NCBI GenBank assembly: GCA_003024785.1
Contig: PUQB01000025.1
Location: 992,001 to 1,056,000 of the forward strand
From: Selaginella tamariscina
Taxonomy: Eukaryota > Streptophyta > Lycopodiopsida > Selaginellales > Selaginellaceae
Direction: 5' to 3'
Length of the DNA stretch: 64,000 nt
The notes under the pieces are model-generated. The model was not told where the DNA came from. It worked only from the letters and a program-made list of their open reading frames with translations, and did no database searches. Position numbers and translations under genes: made by a program. Positions 22,350 to 35,017 of the stretch are shown in pieces (position 1 is the first letter of the stretch; each line of letters opens with the position of its first letter).

Positions 22350-25040
22350 CATTTGGCTTCATTTGTCATCAAAGTCCCCTACAGGGAGCCTATCTTCTTT
22401 GTCAAGAAGAAATATGAGAGTTTGGGTTGGTTGTGGACTACAGGGGTTTGAATAAAGTCACCATCCGGAATCGGTACCCATTGCCATTGATCCCGGAACT
22501 TCTCGTCGACTACAAGGAGCAAAGGTGTTCACGAAGATCAATTACGAGGGGCCTACATCTTGTACGGATTTATTCAGGCAATAAGTGGAAGACTATCTTT
22601 CATACAAGGTATGGACATTTTGAGTACACGGTGATGCCTTTCGGACTTACAAATGCCCCAGTCGTGTTCCAACACATGGTGAACGACATCTTTCGCGACT
22701 TCTTAGACTAGTTTGTGGTGATCTACCTCGAGAACATCCTGATTTTCTCCAAGAACCAGACGGCACAACGACTAGTTCTACAGAAGCTTTGCTGTATGCG
22801 AAGTTGGAGAAGTGTTTTTTCGACAGGGATATGTGGAGTTCTTGGCTACATCGTCTCTCCTGCTGGCATTTTCATGGACATGCTACAAGGTGAAGACTAT
22901 CGTGGAGTGGGAGGCCCAAGTCTGTACAAGACATACAATGTTTCCTTGGCTTTGCAAACTTCTACAGGCGATTTATACAGGACTTCTTCAAACATGTACT
23001 TCCACTCACGGACACCAAAGCGCACATGGGATTTCTCCTAGTCCGACAAGGCAGAACATGCATTCACAACACTAGACGCCTTCAAGACAGCTCCGATTTT
23101 AGCACACCTGATCTTCTCTTCCCTTCTTCATTCAGATGCTTCAGACTTTGCAGTAGGTTCTATTCTATCACAGTTGAAAGAAGAAAGTTATCAACCCTGT
23201 AGCCTTTCACTCTCGTAAGTTCCTTTCGGCAGAAATCAATTACGAGATTCATGACAAGGAACTCAAGGCCATTGTGGATTCGTTCGAAGAATGGCAGCAC
23301 TTCTTGGAAGGTGCTGCTTCATCATTACAAGTTCTTATGGATCACAAGAACCTGAAGTTTTTTCAAACGGCTCGAGTTCTTAGTCGGTGATAGGTAGGTG
23401 GGCGGAATTCCTATCACGTTTTAATTTTGTCATTGTCTACAGGCTTGGTTTTCAGAATGGCAAAGCGGATGCATTGTCTAGGCACTCCTACCTTGCACCG
23501 ACCTCGGACGATCCTGCATATGATTGTCAAAGTAAGTGTTGTTGGGTCCTGATTGATTTCGGCTTGCGGCATTACAAGTTCATCAGGCTCCAACAAATTC
23601 AACATTTCTATAGGGCATCCGTTTGCAATTGGCTACAGACGACTTGGTCAAGAATGTGTTTCACACATTAGTCCTGACATCGTAAGCTCTTCTTCCTGCA
23701 GTTCCCGTACAGACTACAAGTTGTTTGCCATATAGGATGAACTCCTATATCGGGAAGGTCTCCTGTAAATTCTTGTTGGTGTTTACAAGGATCGTGGTAC
23801 AGAATTGTCATGATACCCGCTACAAGACATTTTGGTGTGGCCAAGAAATTGAGTTGGTGACTCGCAACTATTGGTGCCTGGGTTGCGAGGTTTTGGAAAA
23901 GTTTGTACGGAGTTGTGACACTTGCAACATGTTAAAGATGCCTCGTCACGCACCCTCTGGTCTTCTTCGCCCTCTTCCTGTTCCCTCTGGTCCTTGGAGA
24001 TCCATTTTTATGGATTTCCTCATAGATCTTCCTCCTCGTGGATTTGATGCAGTTCTTGTGGTGGTTAACCATTCACTAAACATGCTCATTTTCTACCCTG
24101 TAACAAGACGGCTACAGGCCAGACAACTGCTAAGTTGGTGATCCGAGAAGTGTTTCAACATCATGGTCTTTTTGAGAGCATTGTTTCTGATCGAAGCCCA
24201 CAATCATGTTTAGGTTTTGGCGAGAGCTTCTTCGGAGTCTACAAGTTAAAGCGGATCTTTCTTCAGGATATCATCCGCAAATTGATGGACAATCAGAACG
24301 CAAGATTCAAACCTTGGAGTAGTATCTTCGTTGCTTCATCAGTTACCAACAGGACAACTAGTTGGACCTTCTTCCTATGGCAAAGTTTGCTTACAACAAC
24401 TCCATTCACGCATCTATAGGTCAGACACCTTTCTTCGCTCTTATAGGCTACCATCAACGTTTTGACTTTGCTCCTCATGCTTCTCCTTCTTCCGCTCCTG
24501 TAGTACAAGATCATCTCCAGCATCTTCGTCAAGTACAGGATGATCTCCAAGTTCATCTTCAACAGGCACAGGAACAATACAAACGTCATGCTGATGCTCA
24601 TCGTCAATCGGAACCTGCATACAAGGTTGGTGATCTTGTGTGGCTTCTTCGTCGGCAAATCCGCACCAACAGGCCTTCTTCTAAATTGGATTTTCAACGA
24701 TTGGGCCCTTATAGGATTGCGGCTAAGGTCAATCATGTAGCTTTCCAACTAGAGTTACCATCTATTGTGAAACTTCATCCTATGTTTCACACTTCTTTGT
24801 TGGAGCCATATCATCCTTCTTCTCTTCCTGGTCATGCTTCTTCTCCTCCCCCTCCTATGGTCATTGACAGTGAACCTGAATACGAAGTTGCAGCCATCCT
24901 TGATTCTCGTCTTCATCGCTACCAACTTCAATATTTAATGAATTGAAAAGGTTATTTGCCTACCAATCGCACTTGGGAACCTGTATCCAATTTACTCCAT
25001 GCTTCTTCTAAGGCTGCCAGTTAAACCAGGTCCCAAGACT
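22350..25040 (+). pseudogene. pol of the plus-strand Ty3/gypsy element (RT, RNase H, integrase, chromodomain)
   Basis: Reverse transcriptase motifs: [20 protein letters not shown] (22430) and [24 protein letters not shown] stands where Y-x-D-D is expected, so the catalytic aspartates are lost. RNase H is near 23130-23390 ([27 protein letters not shown]). The integrase zinc-binding region ends in CDTCNMLKMPRHAP (23920). The integrase C-terminus and chromodomain (about 24600-25010) show YRIAAKVNHVAFQLELP and then EYEVAAILDSRL...YLPTNRTWEP. Chromodomains steer integration into heterochromatin in this group. Confidence 0.85.
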
Positions 25041-25068
25041 CGTAAAACTCGTCCTTAGGAAGAGGTGT

Positions 25069-25409
25069 TGTCACGACCCGATACAAAATACAGGATATAG
25101 ACGGATATAGCATATGCCTACATGATATACCTACAGGATATGTTTACAGGATATACTTATATGATATACCTAGATATGCTTACATGATATACTCTTGGAG
25201 TATATTTTAGCTCATGCCTAGATTAGCTCTTGGAGTTGTGAGTATAAAAGCTCCGACCTAATTGTTGTATAATTAGTTATTATCAACACCAGTCATTCTA
25301 CGATCATTCTTGTTTTGTTCTTGTCTTGCTCTTTACCTCATGTTCTTTGTTCCTACTTCTTGTCCTGCTCTTGAGTCAAGCCTCCTTGCTCTTGGATCAT
25401 GGTTTGACA
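25069..25409 (+). repeat. 3' LTR of the plus-strand Ty3/gypsy element
   Basis: It starts TGTCACGACCCGATACA directly after a purine-rich tract (AGGAAGAGG, polypurine tract) and ends GGTTTGACA. Confidence 0.8.
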
Positions 25410-25592
25410 ATAATGAGAGCTTATTTTACAACTTCTGTCAAAATGTAGTGTTCACTCTTATGTTTAAATATGCCCTTCTTTTGAAGTCAAAGACACACAT
25501 TGAACATAAGTCTTTCCTCGTTTGAACACTTAGTCTATTGCTGAACCTGATATTGAATCTTGACCTAAGCCAAAACTCAATGGACATTGTCT

Positions 25593-27300
25593 GTGTCAAA
25601 CCATGATCCAAGAACAAGGAAGTGAGCAGGATTCCGAGAACAAGGAAGCTTGACTCAGAAGCAAGACAGGAGCAGGACAGGAACTGGAGCAGGACAGGAA
25701 CTAGGAATTAGGAACAAGACAAGAGCAGGAGGCAAGGAGCAAGACAAGACAAGATTGATCGTAGAAAGACTAGTGATGATAGTAATTGATTGTACAACAA
25801 TTAGGTCGGAGCTTTTATACTCACAACTCCAAGCTAATCTGGTCATGAGCTAAAAATAGTAACCCTTATCCTCTAGGCATATCCCATAGTATATCATGTA
25901 GGAATATCCTGTAGGTATATGTTGTAAGAATATCCTGCAGGCATATCATGTAGGTATATCCTATAGGCATATCTTGTAACCCATATCCTGCATCCTGCAT
26001 CCTGTATCGGGTCGTGACAACACCTCCTCCTTAAGGACGAGTTTCACGAGTTTAATCTGGTCATGAGCTAAAAATAGTGACCCTTATCCTCTAAGCATAT
26101 CCTATAGTATATCCTATAGGCATATCCTGTAACCCGTATCATGTATCCTGCATCCTGTATCGGGTTGTGATAGCATTTCCTCCCTAAGGACAAGTTCCAT
26201 AAGTCTTGGGACCTGGTTTAGTAAGATAACACCGATGGAAAGCAGCAACTTTGAAAGAAGCATAGAGTAAGTTGGATGCAAGTTCCCAAGTGCGATCGGT
26301 AGGCAAATAACCTTTCCAATCCACCAAGTATTGAAGTTGGCGGCAATGAAGACGAGAATTAAGGATGGCTGCAACTTCGTGCTCAGGTTCACCGTCAATA
26401 ACCACATGAGGGGAGGAGAAGAAGCACGACCAGGAAGAGAAGAAGGATGATACGGCTCCAACAAAGAGGTGTGAAACACAGGATGAAGTTTCACCATAAA
26501 TGGTAACTTGAGTCAGAAAGCTACAAGATTGACCTCAATCGCAATCCTGTAAGGCCCAATCGTTAAAAATCCAACTTAGAAGAAGGCATGTTAGTGTGAA
26601 TATACCAACGAAGAAGCCACACGAGATCACCAATCTTTTATGCAGGTGCCGGTTGACGATGAGCATCAGCATGATGCTTTTACCATTCCTGTGCCTACTG
26701 AAGATAAACCCGGAGATCCTCCTGTACCTGACGAAGATGCTAGAGAATACTCTAGGTTCTTATGATCCATAAGAACTTGTACATGATGTGCAGCACCTTT
26801 TAGGAAATGCCACCACTCCTCGAACAAATCCACAATGACCTTGAGTTCCTTGCCATGAATCTCGTAATTGATCTCTGCCGAAAGGAACTTACGAGAGTGA
26901 AAAGCTACAGGATGAAGAAACTTGTCTTCTCCAACTTGTGATAGAACATATCCTACTGCAAAATCCGAGGCATCTGCTTCAACAAAGAAGGACGAGAAGG
27001 ATCAGGATGTGCTAAAATCGGAGCTGTCGTGAAGGCGTCCTTGAGTGTTGTGAATGCATGTTCCGCCTTGTCAGACCAAGAGAACACTCCTGTGCGCTTG
27101 GTGAGTTCCGTGAGTGGAAGTACACACTTGGAGAAGTCCTGTATGAAATGCCTGTAGAAGTTTGCAAAGCCAAAAACATTGTACGTCTCATACAGACTTG
27201 TACGCCAAAATCACTCTCTTCTGCAGCAATGCTGACTAAGGCCAACTGGCCAGCTATAAGCAAAGACATCCGCTTGGGTTTGAACCACCATTAAGGTGTG
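25593..27300 (-). mobile_element. Internally deleted Ty3/gypsy fragment
   Basis: LTR sequence at 25593-26019 is followed by a second partial LTR end at about 26050-26171, then, on minus, chromodomain and integrase C-terminus (26172-26745). At about 26745 the sequence jumps directly to RNase H and the RT thumb region (26746-27270). Most of the integrase is therefore deleted, and gag and the second LTR are missing. It is a dead remnant next to the complete element at 27385. Confidence 0.8.
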
Positions 27301-27384
27301 CATGTACTCCGGAATCAAAACCCTAATTCTCCTTTACCCGTTACCACCATTGTAGGCCTCTATCCTACCGTTAAAAGTTGATAT

Positions 27385-27912
27385 TGTTAAGCCACAATCC
27401 AAGAACAAGGAAGTGAGCAAGATTCCGAGAACAAGGAAGCTTGACTTAAAAGCAGGACAAGGAGCAGGACAGGGAGCATGACAGGAACTAGGAACCAGGA
27501 ACAAGACAAGAGTAAGAGGCAAGGAGCAAGACAAGACAAGAACAAGACAAGACAAGATTGATCGTAGAAAGATTTGTTGATAGTAACTGATTATACAACA
27601 ATTAGGTCGGAGCTTTTATACTCACAACTCCAAGCTAATCTGGTCATGAGTTTAATTTGGTCATGAGCTAAAAATAGTGACCCTTATCCTCTAGGCATAT
27701 CCTGTAGTATATCCTATAAGCATATCCTGTAAGTATATCCTGTAGGAATATCCTGCAGGCATATCTTGTAGGTATATCCTATAGGCATATCCTGTAATAT
27801 CATGTAAGCATATCCTGTAGGAATATCTTACAGGCATATCCTATAGGTATATCCTATAGGCATATCCTGTAACCCGTATCCTGTATCATGCATCTTGTAT
27901 CGAGTCGTGACA
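27385..27912 (-). repeat. 3' LTR of the complete minus-strand Ty3/gypsy element
   Basis: TGTTAAGCC...TCGTGACA, 528 bp. On the internal side is the polypurine tract (minus strand ATGGAGGAGGTGC). It is about 120 bp longer than its partner at 32950-33354, mainly because the TATCCTGTAGG(A/C)A minisatellite has more units. Confidence 0.82.
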
Positions 27913-27924
27913 GCACCTCCTCCA

Positions 27925-29480
27925 TAAGGACAATTCCATGAGTCTTGGGACCTAGTTTAGTAGGATAACGCCGATGGAAAGCAGCAACTTTGGAAGAAGC
28001 ATGGAGTAAGTTGGATGCAGGTTCCCAAGTGCAATCGGTAGGCAAATAACCTTTCCAATCCACCAAGTATTAAAGTTGGCGGTGATGAAGACAAGAATTA
28101 AGAATGGCTACAACTTCGTACTCAGGTTCACCGTCAATGACCACAGGAGGGGAGGAGAAGAAGCCCGACCATGAAGAGAAGAAGGATGATACGGCTCCAA
28201 CAAAGGTGTGAAACACATGATGAAGTTTCACCATAGATGGTAACTTGAGTCGGAAAGTTACAAGATTGACCTCAACCGCAATTTTGTAAGGGCCCAATCG
28301 TTGAAAATCCAACTTAAAAGAAGGCCTGTTAGTGTGAATATGCCAACAAAAAGCCACATGAGATCACCAATCTTTTATGCATGCCGGTTGACAATGAGCA
28401 TCAGCATGACGCTTGTACCGTTCCTGTGCCTTTGAAATGAACCCGGACATCCTCATGTACCTGACGAAGATGCTAGACGATCCTGTACTGTAGGAGCAGA
28501 AGAAGGAGAAGCAAGAGGACAAAGTCAAAACGTGGATGGTAGCCTGTAAAAGCAAAGAAAGGTGTCTGGCTTGTAGATGCATGAATGGAGTTGCTGTAGG
28601 CAAACTCCGCCATTAAAAGAAGGTCCAACCAGTTGTCCTGTTGGTAACTGATGAAGCAGCGAAGATATTACTCCAAGGTCTGAATCGTGCGTTCTGACTG
28701 CCCATCAGTTTGTGGATGGTATCCTGAAGAAAGGTCTGCTTTAACCTATAGACTCCGGAGAAGTAATACTTCACGGATCACCAACTCAGCGGTTGTTTGG
28801 CATGTAGCAGTCTTGTGACAGGTAGGAAATGAGCCTGTTTAGTGAAACGGTCAACCACCACAAGAACTGCATCAAATTCACGAGAAGGAGGAAGATCTGT
28901 GAGGAAATCCATAAAATGGATCTCCAAGGAGCAGAAGGAATAGGAAGAGGACGAAGAAGGCTAGAGGGCGCGTGACGAGGCATCTTCAACCTATTGCAGG
29001 TGTCACAACTCCGTGCAAACTTGTCCACAAAACCTTGCAACCCAGGCCACCAATAGTTATGAGTCACCAACTCAACTGTCTTGGCCACACAAAAATGCCC
29101 TGTAGCCGGGGTATCATGACAATCCTGTACCACACGAGTCCTACAAACACCAACAGGAACGTACAGGAGACCTTCTTGGTACAGGAGTCTGTCCTGTATG
29201 GTAAACAACTTGTAGTCTGTACAGGAACTGGAGGAAGAGGAACTTGCGATGTCAGGACTAATGTGTGAAAACACATTCCTTGCCAAGTCGTCTGTAGCCA
29301 ACTGCAAACGGATGTCCTGTAGGAGTGTGAAATCTGCTGAAGCCTGATGAACTTGTAGTGCTGCAAGCCGAAGTCGATTAGGACCCAACAACACTTGCTT
29401 TTGACAGTCATATGCAAGATTGCCCAGGGTTGGTGCAAGGTAATAGCGCCTAGACAATGCATCCGCCTTGCCATTTTAAA
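27925..29480 (-). pseudogene. Integrase and chromodomain of the minus-strand element
   Basis: On minus, the integrase zinc-binding domain at about 29300-28980 has HDTPATGHFC...CDTCNRLKMP (HHCC pattern), followed by [13 protein letters not shown] of the catalytic core. The core is broken by frameshifts near 28900-28600. The C-terminal region (about 28360-27940) has RLGPYKIAVEVNLV, then EYEVVAILNSCL and WKGYLPTDCTWEPASNLL, the chromodomain. Integrase joins the cDNA to host DNA and the chromodomain directs the target. Confidence 0.82.
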
Positions 29481-29492
29481 AACCAGGCCTAT

Positions 29493-30770
29493 AGATGATG
29501 ATGAAATCAAAAGTGATAGGAACTTCACCCACCTAGCCTGTAGATGATGACGAAATCAAAACGTGATAGGAACTTCGCCGACCTAGCCTGTCACCGACTA
29601 AGAACTCGAGCCGTTTGAAAATACTCCAGGTTCTTGTGATCTGTAAGAACCTGTACAGGATGTGCAGCACCTTCCAAGAAATGCCGCCACTCCTCGAACG
29701 AATCCACAATGGCCTTGAGTTCCTTGTCATGAATCTCGTAATTGATCTCCGCCAAAAGCAACTTACGAGAGTGAAAAGCTACAGGATGAAGCAACTTGTC
29801 TTCTCCAACTTATGATAGAACAGATCCTACTGCAAAATCCGAGGCATCTGCTTCAACGAAGAAGGGACGAGAAGAATCAGGATGTGCTAAAATCGGAGCT
29901 GTCGTGAAGGCGTCCTTGAGTGTTGTGAATGCATGTTCCGCCTTGTCGAACCAAAAGAACACTCATGTGCGCTTGGTGAGTTCTGTGAGTGGAAGTACAC
30001 GCTTAGAGAAGTCCTGTATGAAACGCTTGTAGAAGTTTGCAAAGCCAAGAAAACATTGTACGTCTCGTACAGACTTGGGCCTCTCCCACTCCGCGATAGT
30101 CTTCACCTTGTGCATGTCCATGGAAACGCTAGCAGGAGAGACGATGTAGTCCAAGAACTCCACAGTATCCCTGTCGAAGAAACACTTCTCCAACTTCACA
30201 TACAGGCCATGCTCGCGAAGCCTCTGTAGGACTAGTCGTACATGCTTGTCATGAGCCGCCTGGTCCTTGGAGAAATCAAAATGTCATCGAGGTAGATTAT
30301 CACAAACTAGTCCAAAAAGTCACGAAAAATGTCGTTCACCATGTGTTGGAACACGGCTGGGGCATTGGTAAGTCCAAAAGGCATCACCGTGTACTCGAAG
30401 TGTCCATACCTTGTACAAAAGACAGTCTTCCACTCATCACCCGTACAAGATTATAAGCCCCTCATAAGTCAATCTTTATGAACACCTTTACTCCTTGAAG
30501 CCAATCGAGAAGTTTCGGGATCAATGGCAACGGGTACTGGTTCCGAATGGTGACTTGATTCAAACCTTTGTAGTCCACAACCAAACGTAAACTCCCATCT
30601 TTCTTCTTGACAAAGAAGATAGGTGCTCCTGCAAGGGACTTTGAGTGACAAATGAAGTCGGATGCCAAGTTTTCCTCCATGTACTAACGAAGAACCTCCA
30701 ATTCTGTAGGTGACAGTGCATAAATCGGTCCGAACGGTGGAGTCTTTCCTTCCACAAGATTGATAGGACA
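29493..30770 (-). pseudogene. Reverse transcriptase and RNase H of the minus-strand element
   Basis: RT start at about 30680 on minus: [20 protein letters not shown], then [17 protein letters not shown]. The palm motif near 30290 reads through a frameshift. The connection domain is at 30199 (KCFFDRDTVEFLDYIVSPA) and RNase H/tether at 29794 ([34 protein letters not shown]). A near-exact 43-bp tandem duplication at about 29493-29592 disrupts the end of RNase H. Confidence 0.82.
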
Positions 30771-31399
30771 GTCGTAGGACCTATGAACAGGAAGAACTAC
30801 AGCCTTGTGCTTGTCAAAAACGTCCTGAAAGGAGTGATACTTGGATGGTAGGGAAGAAGGAGGAGAAGAAGAAGGAACATGAGAAGGAGATTGAAAAATA
30901 GGGGAGTCAGATACAGGAAAGGTAGAAGAGGACGTAGGAGTTACTTGGAAGGCAAAAAGATAAAAAGGAACAGGATCAGTGGCAAGTTCATGCATGGTAG
31001 TGGTAAGAACTCGGAGAGGAGAAGGAGGGAGCTGTGATTGAAAAAGAGGAAGGATCTTGGGGGGTGGAACAGAAGAAGAGTAATGAAAAGAGGCAAGATT
31101 GGGAGAAACATGTGTGCATGTTGACAAGTGTACATGATTGGAAGAATCCTGTACAGAAGTCCGTGGATGCACAGGAGTGAGGAGAGTCTGTGAGTGTGCT
31201 GACGAACCAATAGGAGGTGAATCCTATTGAGGAGGAACCTTTGACACTGATACAGGATTGGAAGAACCCTGTACAGGAATCTGTGAACTTATAGGAGTGG
31301 AGAGAGCCTGCAGATGTGCTGAGGAACTGACATGAGGTGAATCTTGTCGAGGAGGAGTCTTCAACACTGATACAGGAATAGGCACGGTCAATCATGTAG

Positions 31400-32853
31400 C
31401 TTGTATTGCCTCAAACACTAAGGATGTATCCTGCACACAGGAAGGTATAAGATTGATCCTGGTTGCCGGAGAGGAAAACGTGAGCTTCCTAGACCTCTAG
31501 TCGATCTGAGGATTTGCAACAACGAACCATGGCATGCCCAAAATGATGGGAGTCGACCGAGTCTTGATCAAGTTGAAGGAAATCGAACAGTTGAATGCTC
31601 CATGACTACAAGAGAGAGGTTTGGAAGCATGGGTAACTGCACCAGAAGCAATCAGACGACCATCGCCACCTTTACAGGAACTGCACACTTCAACTTCACC
31701 ACCGGAATGCCATGTTGAATTGCAAAAGTGTCATCCATGAAGCATGCATTTGCACTAGTGTCTAACAGGGCAAACTCCTTGAGCTCTCGATTATTGAGAT
31801 AAATGTGTACAGGAAACTTGAGTGATGGAATGGTATGAGCAGCACCAATGGAGCCTGCATCTATGTCCAACTTCGCGGCTCCTAGACGAAGTGAACATTG
31901 AAGTTTTCCGACTGAACTTCAGCTTCAACTTCACGTGTCTTGAACTTCCTGGCTTTAATAGGACATTCTGCCGCCTTGTGTCCTGCTCCACCACAATACA
32001 AACATAGATTCTCACTGCGGCAACATTGCTTCTCAGCAGCGGAAAGTGAGCCACGCTTGTATTTCTCAACCTCCATAGGAACTACTCCAGAAGGTGTTTT
32101 AGGAGTATGTACCACAACTGCAGGATTGGTTTGTAGGAACTGTTGACGAGATTTTTCCTGACGACGCTCGAACAAGCGGTTGTTGCAGCGAACGACCTGT
32201 TGCATGATCTCTGCTAATGTTTGAGCATCCGATAACGTAAGGAGAAGGTCCTTCACCTCATCCCTCAACCCAAAACGAAAATGTTCGATCAATGCAGTCT
32301 CATCCTATGGAATGTTTATGCAAAGTTGCTGAAATTCGGATGCATAAAGAAGCTGGTCGGGATCCTTGTTTGAGCTTGCATAACTTCGTGCATGCGAAAC
32401 GGTACTTGTCGGGATCTCCAAAGCAGGCTTCAAAGGCAACCACAAATCCTTTAAAGTCCTCCATCAATGGGTCGTCACGCTCCAACAAAGGGGCAACCCA
32501 AGCCCGTGGAGATCCAGTAGGGATGCCAAAAGGCCAACCTTTTGTGCATTAGTTGAGTAGCGGCGTGGTTGCATACGGATCAAAAGCCTGATCTGATTCA
32601 GGAACCCTTGAAAATCGGCACGATTGCCATTGAACTTTTTCGGCATGCTGATCTTCGTCTCCAAAGAAGTGTTCGATGGAGAGAAAACCACAGATGCTTG
32701 AGAGAGAGCATGTGTAGCAGCCTTGGAGGATGCATCAGCAGCTACATGCGCCGCATTGGTGGAACCTTGTAGATCTGTGACCACTTGGCGCAAAGTGGCC
32801 AGCTCATGAAGCAACATTTGGTGCTCATGTTGAAATTGCTCAAAATCGGCCAT
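31400..32853 (-). pseudogene. gag and protease of the minus-strand element
   Basis: The Gag start at 32853 (MADFEQFQHEHQ) continues through MPKKFNGNRADFQGFLNQ. Further segments are in shifted frames (AFEACFGDPDKYR; FRFGLRDEVKDLLLTL). The nucleocapsid zinc knuckle CLYCGGAGHKAAEC is at about 31990-31950. The protease region (31870-31650) has LLDTSANACFMDDTFA with DTS at the active site. Between protease and RT a serine/proline-rich linker with repeated segments (about 31400-30780) is unusually long. Confidence 0.8.
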
Positions 32854-32949
32854 GATTTATGAAAGAAAAAAGGAAGAAAACGAAGGAGAAGAATCAAGGA
32901 AAAAAAGTAGCTAGAAATTGGAAAGCTATAAAAGCAGTTATTATCAAAC

Positions 32950-33354
32950 TGTCAAGCTACGATCCAGGAACAAGGAATCCGAAAACAAGAAAGCTTGACT
33001 CAAAAGCAGGATAAGGAGTAGGACAAGAACTAGGAACCAGGAACAAGACAAGAGCAAAAAGCAAGGAGCAAGACAAGACAAGAACAAGATAAGACAAGAT
33101 TGATCGTAGAAAGATAGTAACTGATTGTACAACAATTAGGTCGGAGCTTTTATGCTCACAACTCCAAGTTAATCTGGTCATGAGTTAAAAATAGTGACCC
33201 TTATCCTCTAGGCATATCCCGTAGTATATCCTGTAGGAATATCCTATAGGTATATCTTATAGGAATATCTTGTAGGCATATCCTGTAGGTATATCCTATA
33301 GGCATATCTTGTAACCCATATCCTATATCCTGCATCCTATATCGGGTCGTGACA
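32950..33354 (-). repeat. 5' LTR of the complete minus-strand Ty3/gypsy element
   Basis: TGTCAAGC...TCGTGACA, 405 bp. On the internal side (minus) the sequence is GTTTGATAATAACTGC, conserved in the other family members, and not a TGG-starting tRNA complement. Confidence 0.85.
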
Positions 33355-35017
33355 GTCTATTTCCAAATCATGTGTTATCCCAAATTCAAACACCTTTAAA
33401 GAAAAAGAAAAAATTTCAATAATGTGTAGACTTAGGATATCACAAGACCCACCTCACAAGACTTAATTTGTAAGCCAGAACAAACTAACATGTCATGTTT
33501 TATGGAAATATGTGATAAAATAACCTGAACAACCATAAGGTAAACTAACATGGCATACAACCTGGAAGTTAACGTCCAAGTGTTACCTTTGACATTCAAG
33601 TCTATAACCCACACCCACTTATGAAGTAGGTGTACTCTGAAGAGTTATAGATCTCAGGACCAACTCTTCACGTAGAATTCAAACGTTAGCCAAAAGTTAT
33701 AAAATACTTCAAAAATTTAAAATTAACTAAACCCTGAAACACCCTACAACTTTAGGTAGTTCTACTGAATGTAGAGAATAGGCTCCGATACTAATTGTCA
33801 AAGTTTTAACTCGAAGGCTAACACGTGGCAACAGGTGGCCGCCAAGTGGCCTTCTGGCGTCAATTCCCTGTGTGAGCAACACTAAGTCTTTCAAGATGAC
33901 CCCAAGAGTCTGACCCAGATGCCTAGTTAAATATAAGACTTAAAGTCCTACCCTAAGTCCCCTAGAATGACCATCCCTTGAACCCTAGAGGATATCCCTA
34001 GTAGACTTTAAGATCCTATCTTAGTAGACCTAGACAAGCTCATGTCCTAACCCTGCAAAGGAGATGTGTCCCACACATGCCCCCCCGTGATAGAGGTAAT
34101 GCATCGTTAGTTACCTTTTGAGGAATCACCCTCATTCGAGAGTACAACCCCTTTAGGGTGTCAAAGGGTACCCTGAACCACGACTAACCCCTAAGGGTTT
34201 GAGTGGCCAAGTCATACCCTAGACCTAGGGCTAGTACTTAGTGAGGACATGAGTGTGCACTGTAGGCGGACACGAATGTTCTGCTAAACAAACTCCTTAA
34301 GGCTAGGTTTGGATAACCCTAAATACATGACCTTGCGAGTGCCTCATAAAAGGGCTCATGCTAACAAGCTTAGGTTGTTCAACCCTTGGATTCCAAAGGA
34401 GAACATTCTCCTAGCCAAGTGTGCAAAACACACCAGTTACGAGACCTAACCTCCCTTGAGTAGATGCTCAAGGCTTAGCACTCTAGTGCGAGCACAAACA
34501 TGCATGTTTACTAGAGTATCCCAACACCTTGGCAACAAACCCATGATACAACCCCAAAGGGTGTGCCTTGGGCGTTATATCGTGTGACGTCTAGCTTAGT
34601 GTCACATCTCCATGTGACACTGCCTTCCACGATGTGGGCAATCATGCCATAGCCCTTAGATTCAAGAGTTGCACCAAGTGCCACAAACGTGGCTCTTAAA
34701 TGCCAACTCTAGAACCCCTTGGTGAACTCTTAGGAACTGGGTAATGTAAACCTCTCAAATAAGATCCCATGCCCACAATTGGACAAGGACACGAATGTGC
34801 CTTACTTGGCCATGAGTGCTACATCTAGCTTGACGTGGAGGAGGAGGCTGGAGACAAGCCTCAACCTCTGCCTCTTGGAACATGCATCACCTCCCAAGCA
34901 TGGATTCGCCAACATTAAGGGTAAGCTACCCTGAAGGTAGACGTACCCTGTCATCTGGAAGTTAGGGCGACACAACAGAGGGTTGTGCCTTAACGACACA
35001 AGCTAGAGCTTGCACTG
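33355..35017. other. Intergenic, no gene recognised
   Basis: Sequence of more even base composition than its surroundings, without a long open frame. Words such as 'gaaccctag', 'aaccctaagggttt' and short inverted repeats occur. It could be an old, unrecognised repeat; I see no domain. Confidence 0.45.

Larger units (their letters stand above)
19683..25409 (+). mobile_element. Degenerate full-length Ty3/gypsy chromovirus-type element
   Basis: The element is bounded by LTRs 19683-20097 and 25069-25409, both TGTCAC...TTGACA. Flanking pentamers are TTAAT and ATAAT, a near match that may be a mutated 5-bp target duplication. The internal order is gag, protease, reverse transcriptase, RNase H, integrase, chromodomain. 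Many stops and frameshifts show that it is inactive. It is in opposite orientation to its two relatives at 25593-33354. Confidence 0.88.
27385..33354 (-). mobile_element. Full-length Ty3/gypsy chromodomain element
   Basis: 5970 bp with two LTRs and the order (on minus) gag, protease, RT, RNase H, integrase, chromodomain. It is the best preserved of the four related elements, yet it still has frameshifts. I could not see a matching target duplication (GATAT on the left, GTCTA on the right), which may mean rearranged or mutated flanks. Confidence 0.88.

Noticed and set aside
33355..35017. A possible hidden gene in the region of higher GC content
   Set aside because: No frame of notable length or recognisable motif on either strand.
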